From Caprella mutica (taxonomy: Eukaryota; Arthropoda; Malacostraca; Amphipoda; Caprellidae), in NCBI GenBank assembly GCA_947561585.1, contig CANNZV010003193.1, forward strand, positions 24 to 64,023: a stretch of 64,000 nt of DNA, in the 5' to 3' direction. Made by a program: the position numbers and the translations under genes. Below, one piece after another: positions 47,467 to 59,647 of the stretch. Every line of letters begins with the position of its first letter. Position 1 is the first letter of the stretch. Under the pieces are notes generated by a model. It ran no database searches. It saw only the letters and a program-made list of their open reading frames with translations, and was not told the origin of the DNA.

Positions 47467-48742
47467 TTGAAAATACGAGCAGTTTCAAGGCAGCGAGGGA
47501 CCGTACATGAGAGAATCGCATGTTTTTTTTATAACACAAATAGTTGCCTAATAACCTTATAAATGTTTGTGTGAAATACCAGAGCTCTAGTGTAACTCTA
47601 ACCCACAGGGGAGAGGGAGATGGGAAGTGGGCAACGCGGGGGTTAGGAAGTCAATATGTACTCTAAAAATGATCTCTCAGCCAATTATATCTTATAATAA
47701 TTAATTATCTAGCCATAATTGGTATCTAACATGCTTCTAATAGCACACACACTAAGAAAAGAAAAGGAATAGGTCTCAATTAGCAGCTACACCTCATACG
47801 AGTAGGATTCTACTTGTCAGATCATCAAACTTTGAACGGTTTTTTGTAGTACTCCAAAAAAGTAACAAAAATTGGTATTCAGAAACATACAACTTTTACA
47901 ATTTTGAAGCTACAGCATTGGGGGTTTGCATTCGTTTTACCAGGAAATTCTCTACAAAACAATTTCCTTTGAATTTTGATTTTCGATTCGGTTTTCAAAA
48001 TTTGGAATTTGAAAAAAAAAATCCATTTATTTAAGTTTTTCCGATTTTTCCGAAAACCAATTCGAAAATTGAAATTCGAAGGAAAATATTTTGTAGATAA
48101 TCTCTTGGAGAGAAAAACAATGAATGCCGTAGGTTCAAAATTGTACAAATTTTATGTTTTTGAATAAATATTCAAAATACGTTCGAAAATCGAATAAATC
48201 ATTTTCTATTGGTGTAATCGAAAAATATGTCATGAATAAAAACGATGGAGAATTCAATTCTATGTTATGATACTAAGTTTCAGAACTGTAGCTTCATCAA
48301 TAAAAATATTTTCAAAAACCAAATACGGTCCCTTTAAGCCGATCGGTGTAGGTAGGCACCACGGCAGTCAGGGAGCAACGAAAGTTCAACGTGGAAGCCA
48401 AACTGACAGCTTTTTGGAGGCTTATTCTACTCCCCCGTAGCTGGGCCGAATAACTAAGTGCACCTTCTTCTATTTACCTAGCGCACTTCCTAACTGTGAT
48501 AGCGTGGCCCTTAGCAAAAATTGCTATATAAGTGATACATTATTACAGTGTTAGCTAGGCAAAGCGCTAGGCAAATAGGAGCATGTGCACGGAGTAGTGT
48601 TGCAAATCTACGACGAAATAGAATTAGCTCCCAAAAGGGTCAGTTTGGATCCTCCGTTGCGTTCTCGCTGCTTCCTGACTGCCGTGGTGCTTTCTCCAAT
48701 CGTCTTAACCACTGCCTCGAGACTGCTACTAATTTTCAATTG
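47467..48742. mobile_element. Longer relative of the 25892 MITE
   Basis: The left end CAAATTGAAAATACGAGCAG (47467) and the complement of the right end CACAATTGAAAATTAGTAGC (48742) carry the same terminal type as the 142-bp MITE at 25892. Both continue into AAGGCAG/GAGGCAG. A plus-strand copy of the GC-rich interior lies at 48336-48410 and a minus-strand copy at 48640-48742, about 230 bp apart. Frames at 47879-48148 and 47976-48167 overlap on opposite strands because of a local palindrome of AATTTTCGAA-type words, and are not genes. No target duplication assigned. Confidence 0.55.
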
Positions 48743-49499
48743 TGTATTCCTGTACTATCACTTTACCATTTTAGATTATAGAAAATAATACATCTCATAC
48801 AGTACGTCATGAAATTTCAGAATAAGATAATGCGCCACGTGAGATATTGAAAGGAGTGAAGTCATCGATTTACCACATGAGAGCAATTAATAACCAATTT
48901 TTTTTCCATGGTCATTATATCAGGACGAATGGACTTGCAAATCAATTTATTAGGTTTGGAAATTTTGATGCCTTATTGAATTTGGTATTATATACAATGA
49001 AGCAGATTTTATGGAAAGAGTAATTAGCTGAGTTTTCTTCATAAAATTTGACAAATTCACCAAAGTTGTACATCTGAATTTTGTCCGTGAAGGAATAATT
49101 GAAAACATGGATAAGATTATATATATTCTTTCTATCTCTCACAATGTACTAACTTTTTTTTCTCTTCCATACATTTGAAGCAATGGACGTTGTTTAATAT
49201 TCTCCTAACGGTGCGCTCAATCAGATTAAATTTGCAAAGAATGTGCAATGTTTTAGCAAGTCTTGCTATCGAGTCTTCGTAAGTATTCAAGACTCTGAAA
49301 ATTCATTAAAAGACTAATAAAGTTCCGGATATTAGAGAGGAAATATTAACAAGGAATTTTGGAAGATAGAGAATTATAGAAAATTCATAACTGTATCTAG
49401 TATATTTTAGACTGGACGTTGGTATATTTGCAATGGAGAATTTGAACATTCAATGCGTCGGATGGAAGATATTTTTTTCTTAACTTTACTAATTTTATG
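48743..49499. other. No recognised feature
   Basis: AT-rich, no exon support. Confidence 0.5.
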
Positions 49500-49640
49500 G
49501 TAGGTAGATACTCTCCTAACTCTCACCAAAGTATCTAACTCATTGCATGGTGAGTAGAAACTCTCCTAACTCTAACCAAAGGAACTAACTCAATTGATGG
49601 TGAGTAGAAACTCTCCTAACTCTCACCAAAGTAACTATGT
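49500..49640 (+). repeat. 50-bp tandem repeat, three copies
   Basis: Three copies of GGTGAGTAGAAACTCTCCTA followed by ACTCTCACCAAAGTAACTAACTC. The third is truncated. Confidence 0.85.
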
Positions 49641-49661
49641 GTTCTGACGTCATACTTTCTC

Positions 49662-50039
49662 ATGGTGAACACACACACAGTTTATTATTTAATGTTTACA
49701 ATATACAGTGTGTGTGCAGTGTTACGTTTAAGTATAATGGGGAATCTTGTACGGAATTATCTTGCACCTCTGAGGAGAAGATTACCAACAGGAGTGAAGT
49801 ACCCAAAGTTTGAATCCCAGTTACGCAGAGTTAAGCTAGAGGTAGGGATTAGCAACTGGAATATACCCTTCCAGTCTGAGTACAATAACTGTTTAGTTAA
49901 TAAATGCACTAACGGATTCTGTAGAATATTGAAGAATGAAAAGCTTCATTTGTTTTCAATGAATTCATTCGTCAAGATTAATTCAGTCTTCAAATTATTA
50001 TCTTTTCATTTTTTTATACCCGATTGCTATTTATTATAA
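49662..50039 (+). CDS. Hypothetical 125-residue ORF
   Basis: This is the second longest open frame in the window. The N-terminus (HTVYYLMFTIYSVCAVLRL) could be a signal peptide or membrane anchor, and a basic stretch LAPLRRRLPTGVKYPK follows. No known domain is recognised. The C-terminal third is rich in F, N and K, as expected of AT-rich random sequence. An alternative start is MGNLVRN at residue 26. It may be spurious. Confidence 0.18.
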   Translation: MVNTHTVYYLMFTIYSVCAVLRLSIMGNLVRNYLAPLRRRLPTGVKYPKFESQLRRVKLEVGISNWNIPFQSEYNNCLVNKCTNGFCRILKNEKLHLFSMNSFVKINSVFKLLSFHFFIPDCYLL

Positions 50040-51389
50040 GAATTTTATTTGATACAATATACCTACATGAAAGACAAGATAGAAATACCTCAAATTAGAA
50101 GATTAAAAATCCAATTAATCCTGATGTAATTACAATTTAATCATCGCACCATTATATTTGTGCGATTAAAATGTAATCAACTTCAGAATAATTAATCAGG
50201 ATATTGGAATTAGATTTATAGTGACTAGTATAATTTGAGTTTGAGTAAATATTAGGAATATTTACGTTAAGTAAATAACTATTGGAGTAATTGCTCTCTT
50301 CACTACATACATCTCTCCATATTTAATACCAGTAGAGGCATAACAAATGTTACACTCCTTCTGTTCTACCTTCACAACATTCCCTTAATGTTTTCCCACT
50401 GAGTTTTGCTATTAAAAATGCTGAACTTTAAAATATTTTTGTATCTCTTCCTAAACTCTGTTCATTTCGACAAACGCTAACATTCGCTCGAAGAAAGGAA
50501 CTTCAAACTCTAAATCTCAAGATTAATTTCGTATCTTGTCATCACAATAAATCCGATAAATATTTTATCATTTCTATTGATCGTATCTCTAGTGTTTTTT
50601 GTAAAGCTGGTAAAGAGTAAACATTGGACGATTTGCTGCTAGGCAATCCTCGAGATTTAAGATTTTGTTATCGCCAAATAGATTTAGTGTCCCTGTCAAC
50701 ACAACTGGTACCAAGAAAAGATTTTTCTTCGAGGCTTCGAACCATCTGTAAGCTTTAAAGTCAAATATCATAATTGAAAACAAAACAAAACATTCAATGA
50801 CAACTTAATGTATTGTCCAAGCGCTTCTCATATTTTTTTAGTTATCACAATTATAACAAGCTGCAATTTCGATCATAAATAATAACAAATATTAAATCTA
50901 ATCAATTATTTTAATTAACATTATTTTCAGTTGTATAATGTATATTATACTTCATTTAAATTTAAATGATAATAGAAAGGAATCGTCTCTAGAAGTTTTA
51001 ATAATTCCAAGAAAAATTTAAAAAAATGTTGAATTTAAAAGAAAAAATATCAACAATAATTATGGAATGAAAAATAAAACAAAGCTGATCGCATTAATCT
51101 TACTTTCGATTTGCAATTTGGATGGATGAAATAAGTGTGAAGATGTCGAAGATTTTAAAATACCAATTGTATATTCAAAAAAAGTTACTCACAAAACGTC
51201 TACAAACTAATGAGAACAATGCTTTCACGCGTTTGGTATCAACACGTCTTGGTACAATTATATTAATTCTAGTAAGTTTAACGACATCCTGTATTTACAT
51301 TCTTCTATAGAAAATTATGAAGACTTATATAAGACAATAAAAAAGTATAAGTTTACGTGGCCGAACCTAATGGGTCCCATTAATTATGG
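50040..51389. other. No recognised feature
   Basis: AT-rich, no exon support. Confidence 0.5.
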
Positions 51390-52340
51390 ATCTAGGAAAA
51401 AATCCCCCGCCGAAAAATTCCCCTGGAAAAATGACCCGACAAGAGAATATCTTCACGACAAAAATGGAATACGTAAAAGTAATTTTCGTCCCCTTTTTTC
51501 CTAATATACCTATTAAAAGAGGAAAAAGATAATATCAGATAGAAAAATATGTAGGTACATATTGTATCAAATTACAACAGTTTGAATAAACAAACTTTAC
51601 GTTTTTAGACTGCATCAAAATTTTAAATCAGAAAGGAAAATAAAAATTTGAAATAAAAATTTGCATAATTTTTTAAACATTCAGGTCAACCGCTGATGCG
51701 CGTTGAGTCATATAAGGAGCTCTAGATATCAAATTTATTATATTTATTTATTCAAAATGGAACATTCTTCAATGGAAAAGATATTCCTTTGTTATTCATG
51801 AAAATATTTATTAATATTAAAAATATTTTAAAATGATTATATTTATTTCCTTTCATTTATTTGAACAATTGTTGAAACCGTAAAAGTAAATCACAATAAA
51901 AAATTAAACCGTAAAAGTAATTCTAAAAAAAGTTCGGACAGTAAAAGTAAATCACAAAAATGGTCCGGGCCGTAAAAGTAAGTTAGAAAAAAATAGGTCC
52001 GTGAGAATAAATCAAACACTTTCAAAACGTAAAAGTAAAATGATTTCAAAAGAATACTAACGATATATGTGTCAGCTTCATGTTGTGTGCTACTGAAGTA
52101 TTAGTGTGAGGATGTGAACTTTTGAACAAAAATTAAATATAAAATTGGCTGCAGGCCTTCAGCCGGTGACCGGACGTTCCGTTACTGGATGTTTCGTACC
52201 CGGACATTTCGTTACAGTACATTTCATTGCAGGACGTTTTGTTACCGAAAGTTTCATTACCGGACATTTTGTACTGGACGTTTCATTTTCGGATGTTTCT
52301 TTAGTGGACATTTCGTTACCCGATTTTTCGTTGTAGCTTT
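51390..52340. mobile_element. Candidate mirrored-array element(s)
   Basis: Three arrays lie close together. CTAGGAAAAAATCCCCCGCC and related words lie at 51393-51450. Repeats of CCGTAAAAGTAAATCACAAA with GGTCCGG words lie at 51885-52040, with one counterpart CGTAAAAGTAATTTTCGTCC at 51472. An array of GGACGTTTCGTTACCG lies at 52160-52335. The last begins GGTGACCGGAC, the same outer word as the left end of 10341-11307. They may be one element or two nested ones; no target duplication was found. The open frame at 52145-52336 is a by-product of the array. Confidence 0.5.
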
Positions 52341-52641
52341 TTAAATCGCTAACGATTTATTTCATTTGTAATTTGTTGCACACTACAATTTATACCAATC
52401 TCATACATTATGAATCTATTCTAGCAGCGATAAGACAAAAAAGTTTGAACAATAAATTGTGTCTGTTCAATTTGAAGCAAAGTTGCATTTATCAAAGAGA
52501 AATAAGACACGTATGACAAAACCAAATTAAATGAGACATTAAAAGAATGTTCTATAACGAATGTGTACAGCCAGTTGTCATACATTTGAGAAAAAAAAAT
52601 ATAATTATACAATGAATGCTGCCAATGAATTTAATTTATTT
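52341..52641. other. No recognised feature
   Basis: AT-rich, no exon support. Confidence 0.5.
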
Positions 52642-53262
52642 AAGACGGTGTGAACGTTGTTCATTTGTCTGCCTGTTCACTGCTATTCTCATCACAATAC
52701 CACTAGCATTGTTCATTTGTCTGTCTGTTCACTGTTATTCTCATCAAAATACCACTAACGTTGTTCATTTGTTTGTCTGTTCACTGCTATTCTCATCACA
52801 ATACCACTAACGTTGTTCATTTGTCTGCCTGTTCACTGCTATTCTCATCACAATATCAGTAACGTTGTTCATTTGTCTGCCTGTTCACTGCTATTATCAT
52901 CACAATACCACTAACATTTTTCATTTGTCTGCCTGTTCACTGCTATTATCATCACAATACCACTAACGTTGTTCATTTATCTGCCTGTTCACTGCTATTA
53001 TCATCACAATACCACTAACGTTGTTCATTTGTCTGCCTGTTCACTGCTATTCTCATCACAATACCTTTAACGTTGTTCATTTGTCTGCCTGTTCACTGAT
53101 ATTCTCATCACAATACCACTAACGTTGTTCATTTGTCTGCCTGTTCACTGCTATTCTCGTCACAATACCACTAACGTTGTTCATGTGTCTGCCTGTTCAC
53201 TGCTATTCTCATCACAATACCACTAACGTTGTTCATTTGTCTGCATGTTCAATACTATTCTC
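52642..53262 (+). repeat. 52-bp tandem array B
   Basis: About twelve copies spaced 52 bp apart (52702, 52754, 52806, 52858 and on). The unit is ACTAACGTTGTTCATTTGTC, then TGCCTGTTCACTGCTATTCT and CATCACAATACC. It is unrelated in sequence to array A (39491-40062) but has the same unit length. Confidence 0.95.
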
Positions 53263-54571
53263 ATGGTATCTTCACAATACTCCTGCCTCTCCCAAATGAT
53301 TTTACTCATCATTATTAATAAAAAGAACCTCTGCATACTAACAATATTATTACTAATTAGCTCAACAACAGCTAAAGTAGTCATTGTTATGAAAAACAAA
53401 CATAATCATTCTCCACCAGCTGATTTTAATGAGAAAAATAATTTTATTTGTCTGTCAATATTTTGATGTCAGAATAAAGTGCTAAGAAAAGATTAATACA
53501 GTTTGGTGTTAGAAAGTCTGCATTAGTGTGCTAACTGATAACCTCAGATTATTATTAATTCCGTTAAGTATAAACTGTAATTCTTTTATTCAGTTTAAAT
53601 TATAATCTTTTCAGTCTGATTCATTTCCTAGATTATATACCATTTAATTATTTGTAACTACTTAGCTTACTATCATGAGTAGGGCGTATGTTCATTTTCT
53701 TTGAAATAAATTGAAAGAAGCTGAAGAGGGACAATTTAAACAATGAAGAAATTTGCTTGCTGTTGACCTTCCACACATAAATCAACACTTTCGAAATCGT
53801 TTAGTGATTATATGATATTATGTTAGTAATATTTTGAAAATAATATGTCTTTTTACCCTTAAAAACCTGAATTAATTTTAGCTTCAAAAATTACGATAGC
53901 TTTGTAAAGTTAGCTAATTGAAAAATAATTAAAATGAAACGTTTATAATGTCTTTAAGGGAGTCCACTCAGATTTCTGCCTTTTTTTGTGGACCGATTGT
54001 TCGAAAATTTTGAAACATAATTATGTATTTTTTAAAATAGACACATTATGTTGGTGTGATCTTTTGATATTTGTAATTCCTAATTTTGTCTATTGGGATT
54101 ACAAATTCCAACAGACTTGGAGAGGGAGGATGGCTACTCCTAATCGAACATTTAGAGGAGAATTTGTCTTTGAGATTGCAACGATTGCCTGTTTGATAAT
54201 GTTGAGTGTCGATATTCAAATGAAATAGAATAGAAGAAAAACTAAAACTTTACAATATACCAACATAGAATAATGCTGGATGTATTTTTAAGGAAAGATT
54301 CATTTGATAACGAATTACAATTATGTATTTGACTAACCTTATTACTACTGTCTGGATTATTTGATCCGCCAGAAATACTCAATCCTATTGATGTTAAATT
54401 ATTTTATTCAAATCCTCCTTCTTATTCTTCTGAAATAATTAAAGATGGTACATAAATATATTCAAACTTCATTCAAACGACATCAGAACGAGATTATCTT
54501 TCTGCGAGGCTAATGTAGATCCACAATTGAAAGCTTCATTTGTAATTACTTTTCGGGAGTTTATGATTCAT
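53263..54571. other. No supported gene
   Basis: AT-rich. The frame at 53986-54228 has no domain. TTTATT at 54403-54408 would be an AATAAA on the minus strand, downstream of the receptor exons at 54712-55185. Confidence 0.45.
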
Positions 54572-54711
54572 TTACAAATGATAAAGTTCAAGATTTCTGA
54601 AAGGTGTCGTCAAGATTTTCTGACTCATCAATTCTCTGTCTTCAGCAGGAACGTCTGTCATTTTCAAGCAAGCGTATTTAACAGACTGAGGAAAATTCAC
54701 CACTGATGATG

Positions 54712-55185
54712 TCATGAGTTTTTGTTCATTCCCCTCACTCCACTGTTTTTCCTGTAGTTCAAGCCATTTGTTTTCAACTTTAGTGCCAACAGGATCAGTA
54801 TCAGAACTAATATGAGTCCCAGAGCGGCTGCAAAGCCTATTATTATGACGGGAAACAAGCCAGGCGACAATAAATTGTCGAGTGGAGGCTTCATAGCGGC
54901 TGGAAAGTGAACCAACATTTTTTTAAATATAGACTATTCACTTATCATCATTACAGTATTAGATACAGAGAGTTGAATGTTACTTTAGGTATATATCTAT
55001 GAATTTACCTATTCAGAGTGCATTTTGCCGATTTGCTCGGTTAGCTCTGTTCTTTTCTCAGCCTGATCTCTGAGCGTATTCACCACCAGTCTCACATTTC
55101 TGCTTCTACCTTTGTTGTAGCGAGAAAAAATGAACACTTTGAAGGCTGAGGAAGAGGGCAGCTTATTGGCCCACAGAATGGGTTC
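54712..55185 (-). CDS. 3' exons of a cell-surface receptor (sidestep/nephrin-like)
   Basis: The upstream exon (55009-55185, minus) follows the acceptor TTTTTCCTGATCAG. It encodes the second half of a fibronectin-III-like domain: ILWANKLPSSSAFKVFIFSR, then YNKGRSRNVRLVVNTL and EKRTEL. The pattern xVxxFxxNxKGRSxxVxLxxxTLxxxEKRT resembles arthropod sidestep/nephrin-type adhesion receptors. The next exon starts at 54899 after TTCACTTTCCAG and encodes PPLDNLLSPGLFP, a membrane helix (residues VIIIGFAAALGLILVLILIL) and a basic tail ending at a stop at 54712. A donor-like GTGAGG at 54738 could lead to further exons. Oddity: the first exon has an in-frame TAG directly before its best donor (TAG|GTAAAT), and the phases do not match. 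The immunoglobulin domains must lie beyond 55185 and were not found. Confidence 0.5.
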
Positions 55186-56036
55186 CTGATCAGGAAAAAC
55201 AATGATTTTATGTTTGGTAACAATCAGCTTACAGTAGCTTAGACACTGTTACTGTTACTATCTTTTACGTAACAGTTAGCTTGTGGTAGATTAGTTAGAT
55301 TAGTTATTAGTTACACAATACTATTTCTTATTTCTTTGAACAGTTACTTGACATATGAAAAACATTATATATCATTTTTTTTTGATATATACATTTATTA
55401 GATTTATTAGTGAAAATATATCATTATCTATTCCTGATAATTTAATGTAAAAAAATGGAAATAATTTGTTAAAATTATCATAATAACTTCGAAATGATTT
55501 CAAATTTTTGAAATTTTTTACAATTATTTATAACAAAAATGTTATTTTTACTGGTTATTTCAAATTTTAGAATTTTCTAATCAATTCCTAATGTTGAAGA
55601 GTATTTTCAGTGACCAAATTCACATAGGCTGAGTATGTACGAAGACAATCAAACTTTGCAATGATATAAAAAAGAATAATGCTGCCAATTGGAATATTCC
55701 AGGAATCAATTCCATGATTCCCATAGTGAGAGGTGAGGAAAATACCCGTTAATTTTAATTTTATTATATGATTTTTATTATTTTAATATATCAAACTAAT
55801 GCAAAGATTGAATATTCGAGCAAATAGTTAAATTATAAGAAGTTAGAAAATTGTAAAAACTCGTAGATGATAAATGATTTTAATGGATAATTATAAATAC
55901 TCTATTTGAAATAGAATGATGATATTTATGAATTGAGAATTTCAAGTTAAGTAAGAAATAATCTATAAATATAAATTAGAGATCTTTAATATTAGTATTC
56001 CACTATTAAGAATAATATCAACATTCACTCTTTACG
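55186..56036. other. Presumed intron, nothing recognised
   Basis: Upstream (minus-strand) side of the receptor exons. AT-rich; no further exon was recognised. Confidence 0.4.
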
Positions 56037-56334
56037 CCATTCACTCTTCACACCATTCACTCTTTACACCATTCACTCTTTACACCATTCACTCTTTACA
56101 CCATTCACTCTTTACACCATTCACTCTTCACACCATTCACTATTTACACCATTCACTCCTTACACCATTCACTCTTCACACCATTCACTCTTCACACCAT
56201 TCACTCTTTACACCATTCACTCTTTACACCATTCACTCTTTACACCATTCACTCTTTACATCATTCACTCTTCACACCATTCACTCTTTACATCATTCAC
56301 TCTTTACACCATTCACTCGTTACACCATTCACTC
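56037..56334 (+). repeat. 16-bp tandem array
   Basis: About 19 copies of ACCATTCACTCTTTAC, very regular. CTTCAC and CTTTAC variants alternate. Confidence 0.95.
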
Positions 56335-57164
56335 TCAATTATTTTAATTATTACCACCGAAAACTTCCCCAAATGTTCAAGTTTCAGCCTCACTCTCGTC
56401 GGTAAAATTAACTCCCCCCTTCCCCCCCCCCTGTTCGAACGAGTGGTGAAAATGATCCAGTGCGCTCATTCAGTCGGAGTTTATGAGCCTTAACTAGCCA
56501 ATTTATATTCTCCCGTACGATATTGACTGTAATTGTTTGTACCGGCAAAAATAGGCAGAATTTATAGGAGAATATTCGCATGCAAATTTAGTTCATGTGA
56601 CTACCCTGGAGAACTGTTTTGCTGAATTCATTTCAACTAACTCACATTCAGTAACTTGGTATCATTTGTGTGTATCATTTACATTCATGAAACCGCATTG
56701 GATATTTAGATGTAAGATTGTAAAGTTTATTTTTGTATCACGATAGCAGTAGAAGAGAAGTAACATTTTACTTTCATTCTCACATATATTTATGGCATCC
56801 AAATCTGTTTGTTGAATGTTTATATCTCAGATATTATTTAGTGTATTCATTTTTCCTAATTTCGACATGAAGCACGTGGCATAAGATAGATATAATTCAG
56901 AGATTATGTACTTAATTTGAATCATTCATCGAATTATTTGTTATATAGAGAACATAAATATTAACAATAGAAAGATTGTTAATACGCTGAACTTGTATCT
57001 TTACTTAATCTTTCAATTTCTATAATTTGATAATCATTTAATCAGACATAATCTTTTTAATCTTGTACACTGTTCATTAGAAGGAAATGCTATTTAAATT
57101 TATGGTCATGTTATTCTCGCTAGGAGCTCGAATATAATTATAAACGAAAAGCTTTGATGTAAGC
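56335..57164. other. No gene; C-rich run
   Basis: A C-rich run (CTCCCCCCTTCCCCCCCCCC) lies near 56411-56430. The rest is AT-rich without exon support. Confidence 0.5.
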
Positions 57165-57310
57165 CGCTAATATAACTTGTAACTTCAGAACATAACTTTA
57201 AAACTTGTAACCCAGAGCTATAACTTGTAACTCAGAATATAACTTTATAATTTGTAATAAGTTATAATTTATAACTTCTGGAACTTTGTAAATCAGTTAT
57301 ACAACTTAGA
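57165..57310 (+). repeat. Degenerate ATAACTTGTAACTCAGA array
   Basis: Several imperfect copies of TATAACTTGTAACTCAGAA, spaced about 25-35 bp and decaying to the right. Confidence 0.75.
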
Positions 57311-59027
57311 ATATTGAGTTCTTTTTCTATAGATAGAATTGAAATTAATACCTAATTAATTTAAAAGGAATTAAGTAAGTACTTCAATTATTCTAATTGA
57401 ATTACTTAATTAATAGTTAGGAACTTGTAACATTTCTGATCATGTAAAGGTTAAACAGGACTCTGAAAAAGTATGCTTAAATTTGGATGTTTATTAGCAA
57501 ATCAGGTTTCACTAAAATGAACTATTAGTAAATCTGATCGATCTATATGTTAATCGTATAGAAAGCCATTACCACTAGCGTGTTAAATTTGAATAATGCA
57601 TTGTGTGTTATTTCTATCTGCAGTGAGTAGAAAAACATCTTTGAAAAGTACTATCAGTACCTTAACAGAAGTTTATTCACTCACTGGAAGGTTGGACTCT
57701 CCAGTTCATTCTTTAAATACCATTGGCACCTAACTAAAGTGTTCATAGTTCGCGATGGTCTCTTGAAGACTGGTTGGTCGGACCAAGTCTGGTCGGACTT
57801 GTCCATCCACGGATTTCGTGAGTTGGCTACTCAAACCCTTGTTTATTTTAAACCCTTAAGTTTACTCAACCGCTAGTTTATTTAAAACTTGTGTTGTGTT
57901 ATTTAAAGACTTGTGCGTAAGTCTTAGAACTCTGTACTATTCGAACTTTAATATAAGTACACCCATTTAAAACTTCCTTGTGTTTAATTTACTTCCTAAA
58001 AACTTTTACCGTTTAGTCATTTGTCAGTTTAATAGAATTCAATCAATTACCTCCAAGTCTCTTCAAGTTAAGATAATACAAATAATTGTTAAAGAACCCG
58101 GAGACTTAATTTGCTCTATAGGATAAGTTTATTAACAAGCCTCATCTACTTAGAAAATAGGTGATAATTTACTATCAATCCCATAGGAAAAGGGCAATTT
58201 AATAATAAATAACAATTGTATATCATGTGTAACTAATATAATTTCTCATCATTAATATGATAATAATTATCCCATTCATTTTTTCTCCAAAATGAGTTGC
58301 AGAGTAAGTTCCCCTCAAAAAGCTTCTCCTCCTCATCTTCCTTCTGTGGATCGAATGCCCCCCTTTCTCCCCCACCTCACCCCCACACCCCCTCCTTAGC
58401 AAATTATTTCCCGATATTCTCCGAAAGGTCAGGAGCGCCAGAAGGAGAATTTATCAACATTGTTCCTCTGGCTTCAGTTTCGTATTCATTTTCTTAGAGT
58501 CTCAACTTCAAAGAGTTTGCTTTCAAAGACTGAAGTCCTTTGTAACCAAAGACACATCTACTTACAGTACTGTGACATCTCTCAAAAAACTGATGGTATT
58601 TCGTAGTTAAACTTCAATGAACATTTATCGCAAACAGATCGATGACTTTTATTTTTTATGAAGAGTTATACTATTTGCATCAAAATGTTATTAAATATTC
58701 ACTGAATTAATTGAAATATTTTTTGCGAAAAGAATTTGGTTAATAACCTAAGTGATGTTCATATATTTTTTTAATCTATAATATTATTTTTTCATTTTTT
58801 AGTTAATTATCATTCACCACTAATATCAAAATAAATATGCAAGTTCGGTTCATCGTTTTTTTTTAATTAGTTAGTATATTTATTTTCATATAAGTACTTG
58901 GCAATGAACCTATAAAATATCTGTAACCAAAAATAGGTAATTCATTTCAATAATAGTTTATCCAAGTGATAATATAGAGTTACTATATAAATATGTAAGT
59001 CCATAGTTAGTATAGAGTTCATGTGTC
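57311..59027. other. No supported gene
   Basis: Includes GGTTGGTCGGACCAAGTCTG at 57769-57788 with an imperfect second GGTCGGACTTG. A C-rich patch lies at 58350-58395, and its frame has no domain. Confidence 0.45.
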
Positions 59028-59575
59028 ATTAGGTGATTACCCTGAACTAGTTGTCATACAAAAATAGCGACTGCTTAATACCTCCAGTTGTGTATAGTAT
59101 AGTGTAGAATTAATAAATGTCCAAATTTTTTCGGGTTTTATGATGAAAAAACATGAATAGTAGTGATTCACCGCATGATTCCAATTCACATGTTACATAC
59201 GTGATGACACAAACGGTCTGAAAAAAATATGCAGAATGAGTAATAATTAAAATCATTCATAGAATGAATTATGATCAATTACTAAAAAGAAACAAGGATT
59301 GATGGGTGAAGCTCCACTTCATGAATAACTCTGACTTTTATAAAATCGAAAACTGTGCAATTTAAAATTCGAGCAATTTTGTCCATTCGAGCAATTTGAT
59401 AATTCGAGCAATTGTTCATTCGAGCAATTGTTTTCGAGCAACTGTCTTTCGAGCAATTGTTTTGAGCAATTTACCTGGAACGATTAGGTGATTACCCTGA
59501 ACAAATTGTTATACAAAAAGCAACTACTCGCTGCTCAATACCTTCAGTTGTGTAGTATCGTGTAGACTGTAGTGG
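59028..59575 (+). repeat. Direct repeats flanking a TTCGAGCAATTG array
   Basis: Two direct copies of about 90 bp (59028-59115 and 59483-59575) share ATTAGGTGATTACCCTGAAC, TTGT-ATACAAAAA, CAATACC/TAATACC and CAGTTGTGTA. Between them, at 59365-59470, are about seven copies of a phrase like ATTCGAGCAATTGTTC. The layout could be a duplication with an inserted mirrored-array type element, but no inverted partner array is seen. Confidence 0.7.
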
Positions 59576-59647
59576 AAGCACTCACAGAGTCTGTATTATG
59601 AGCTTAAGTAATTAACATCGATTCTCTCCTATTGTGAGTTTACCTTA

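Noticed and set aside
52145..52336. Repetitive protein frame rich in GHFVTGRFV-like words
   Set aside because: It is only the translation of the GGACGTTTCGTTACCG array.
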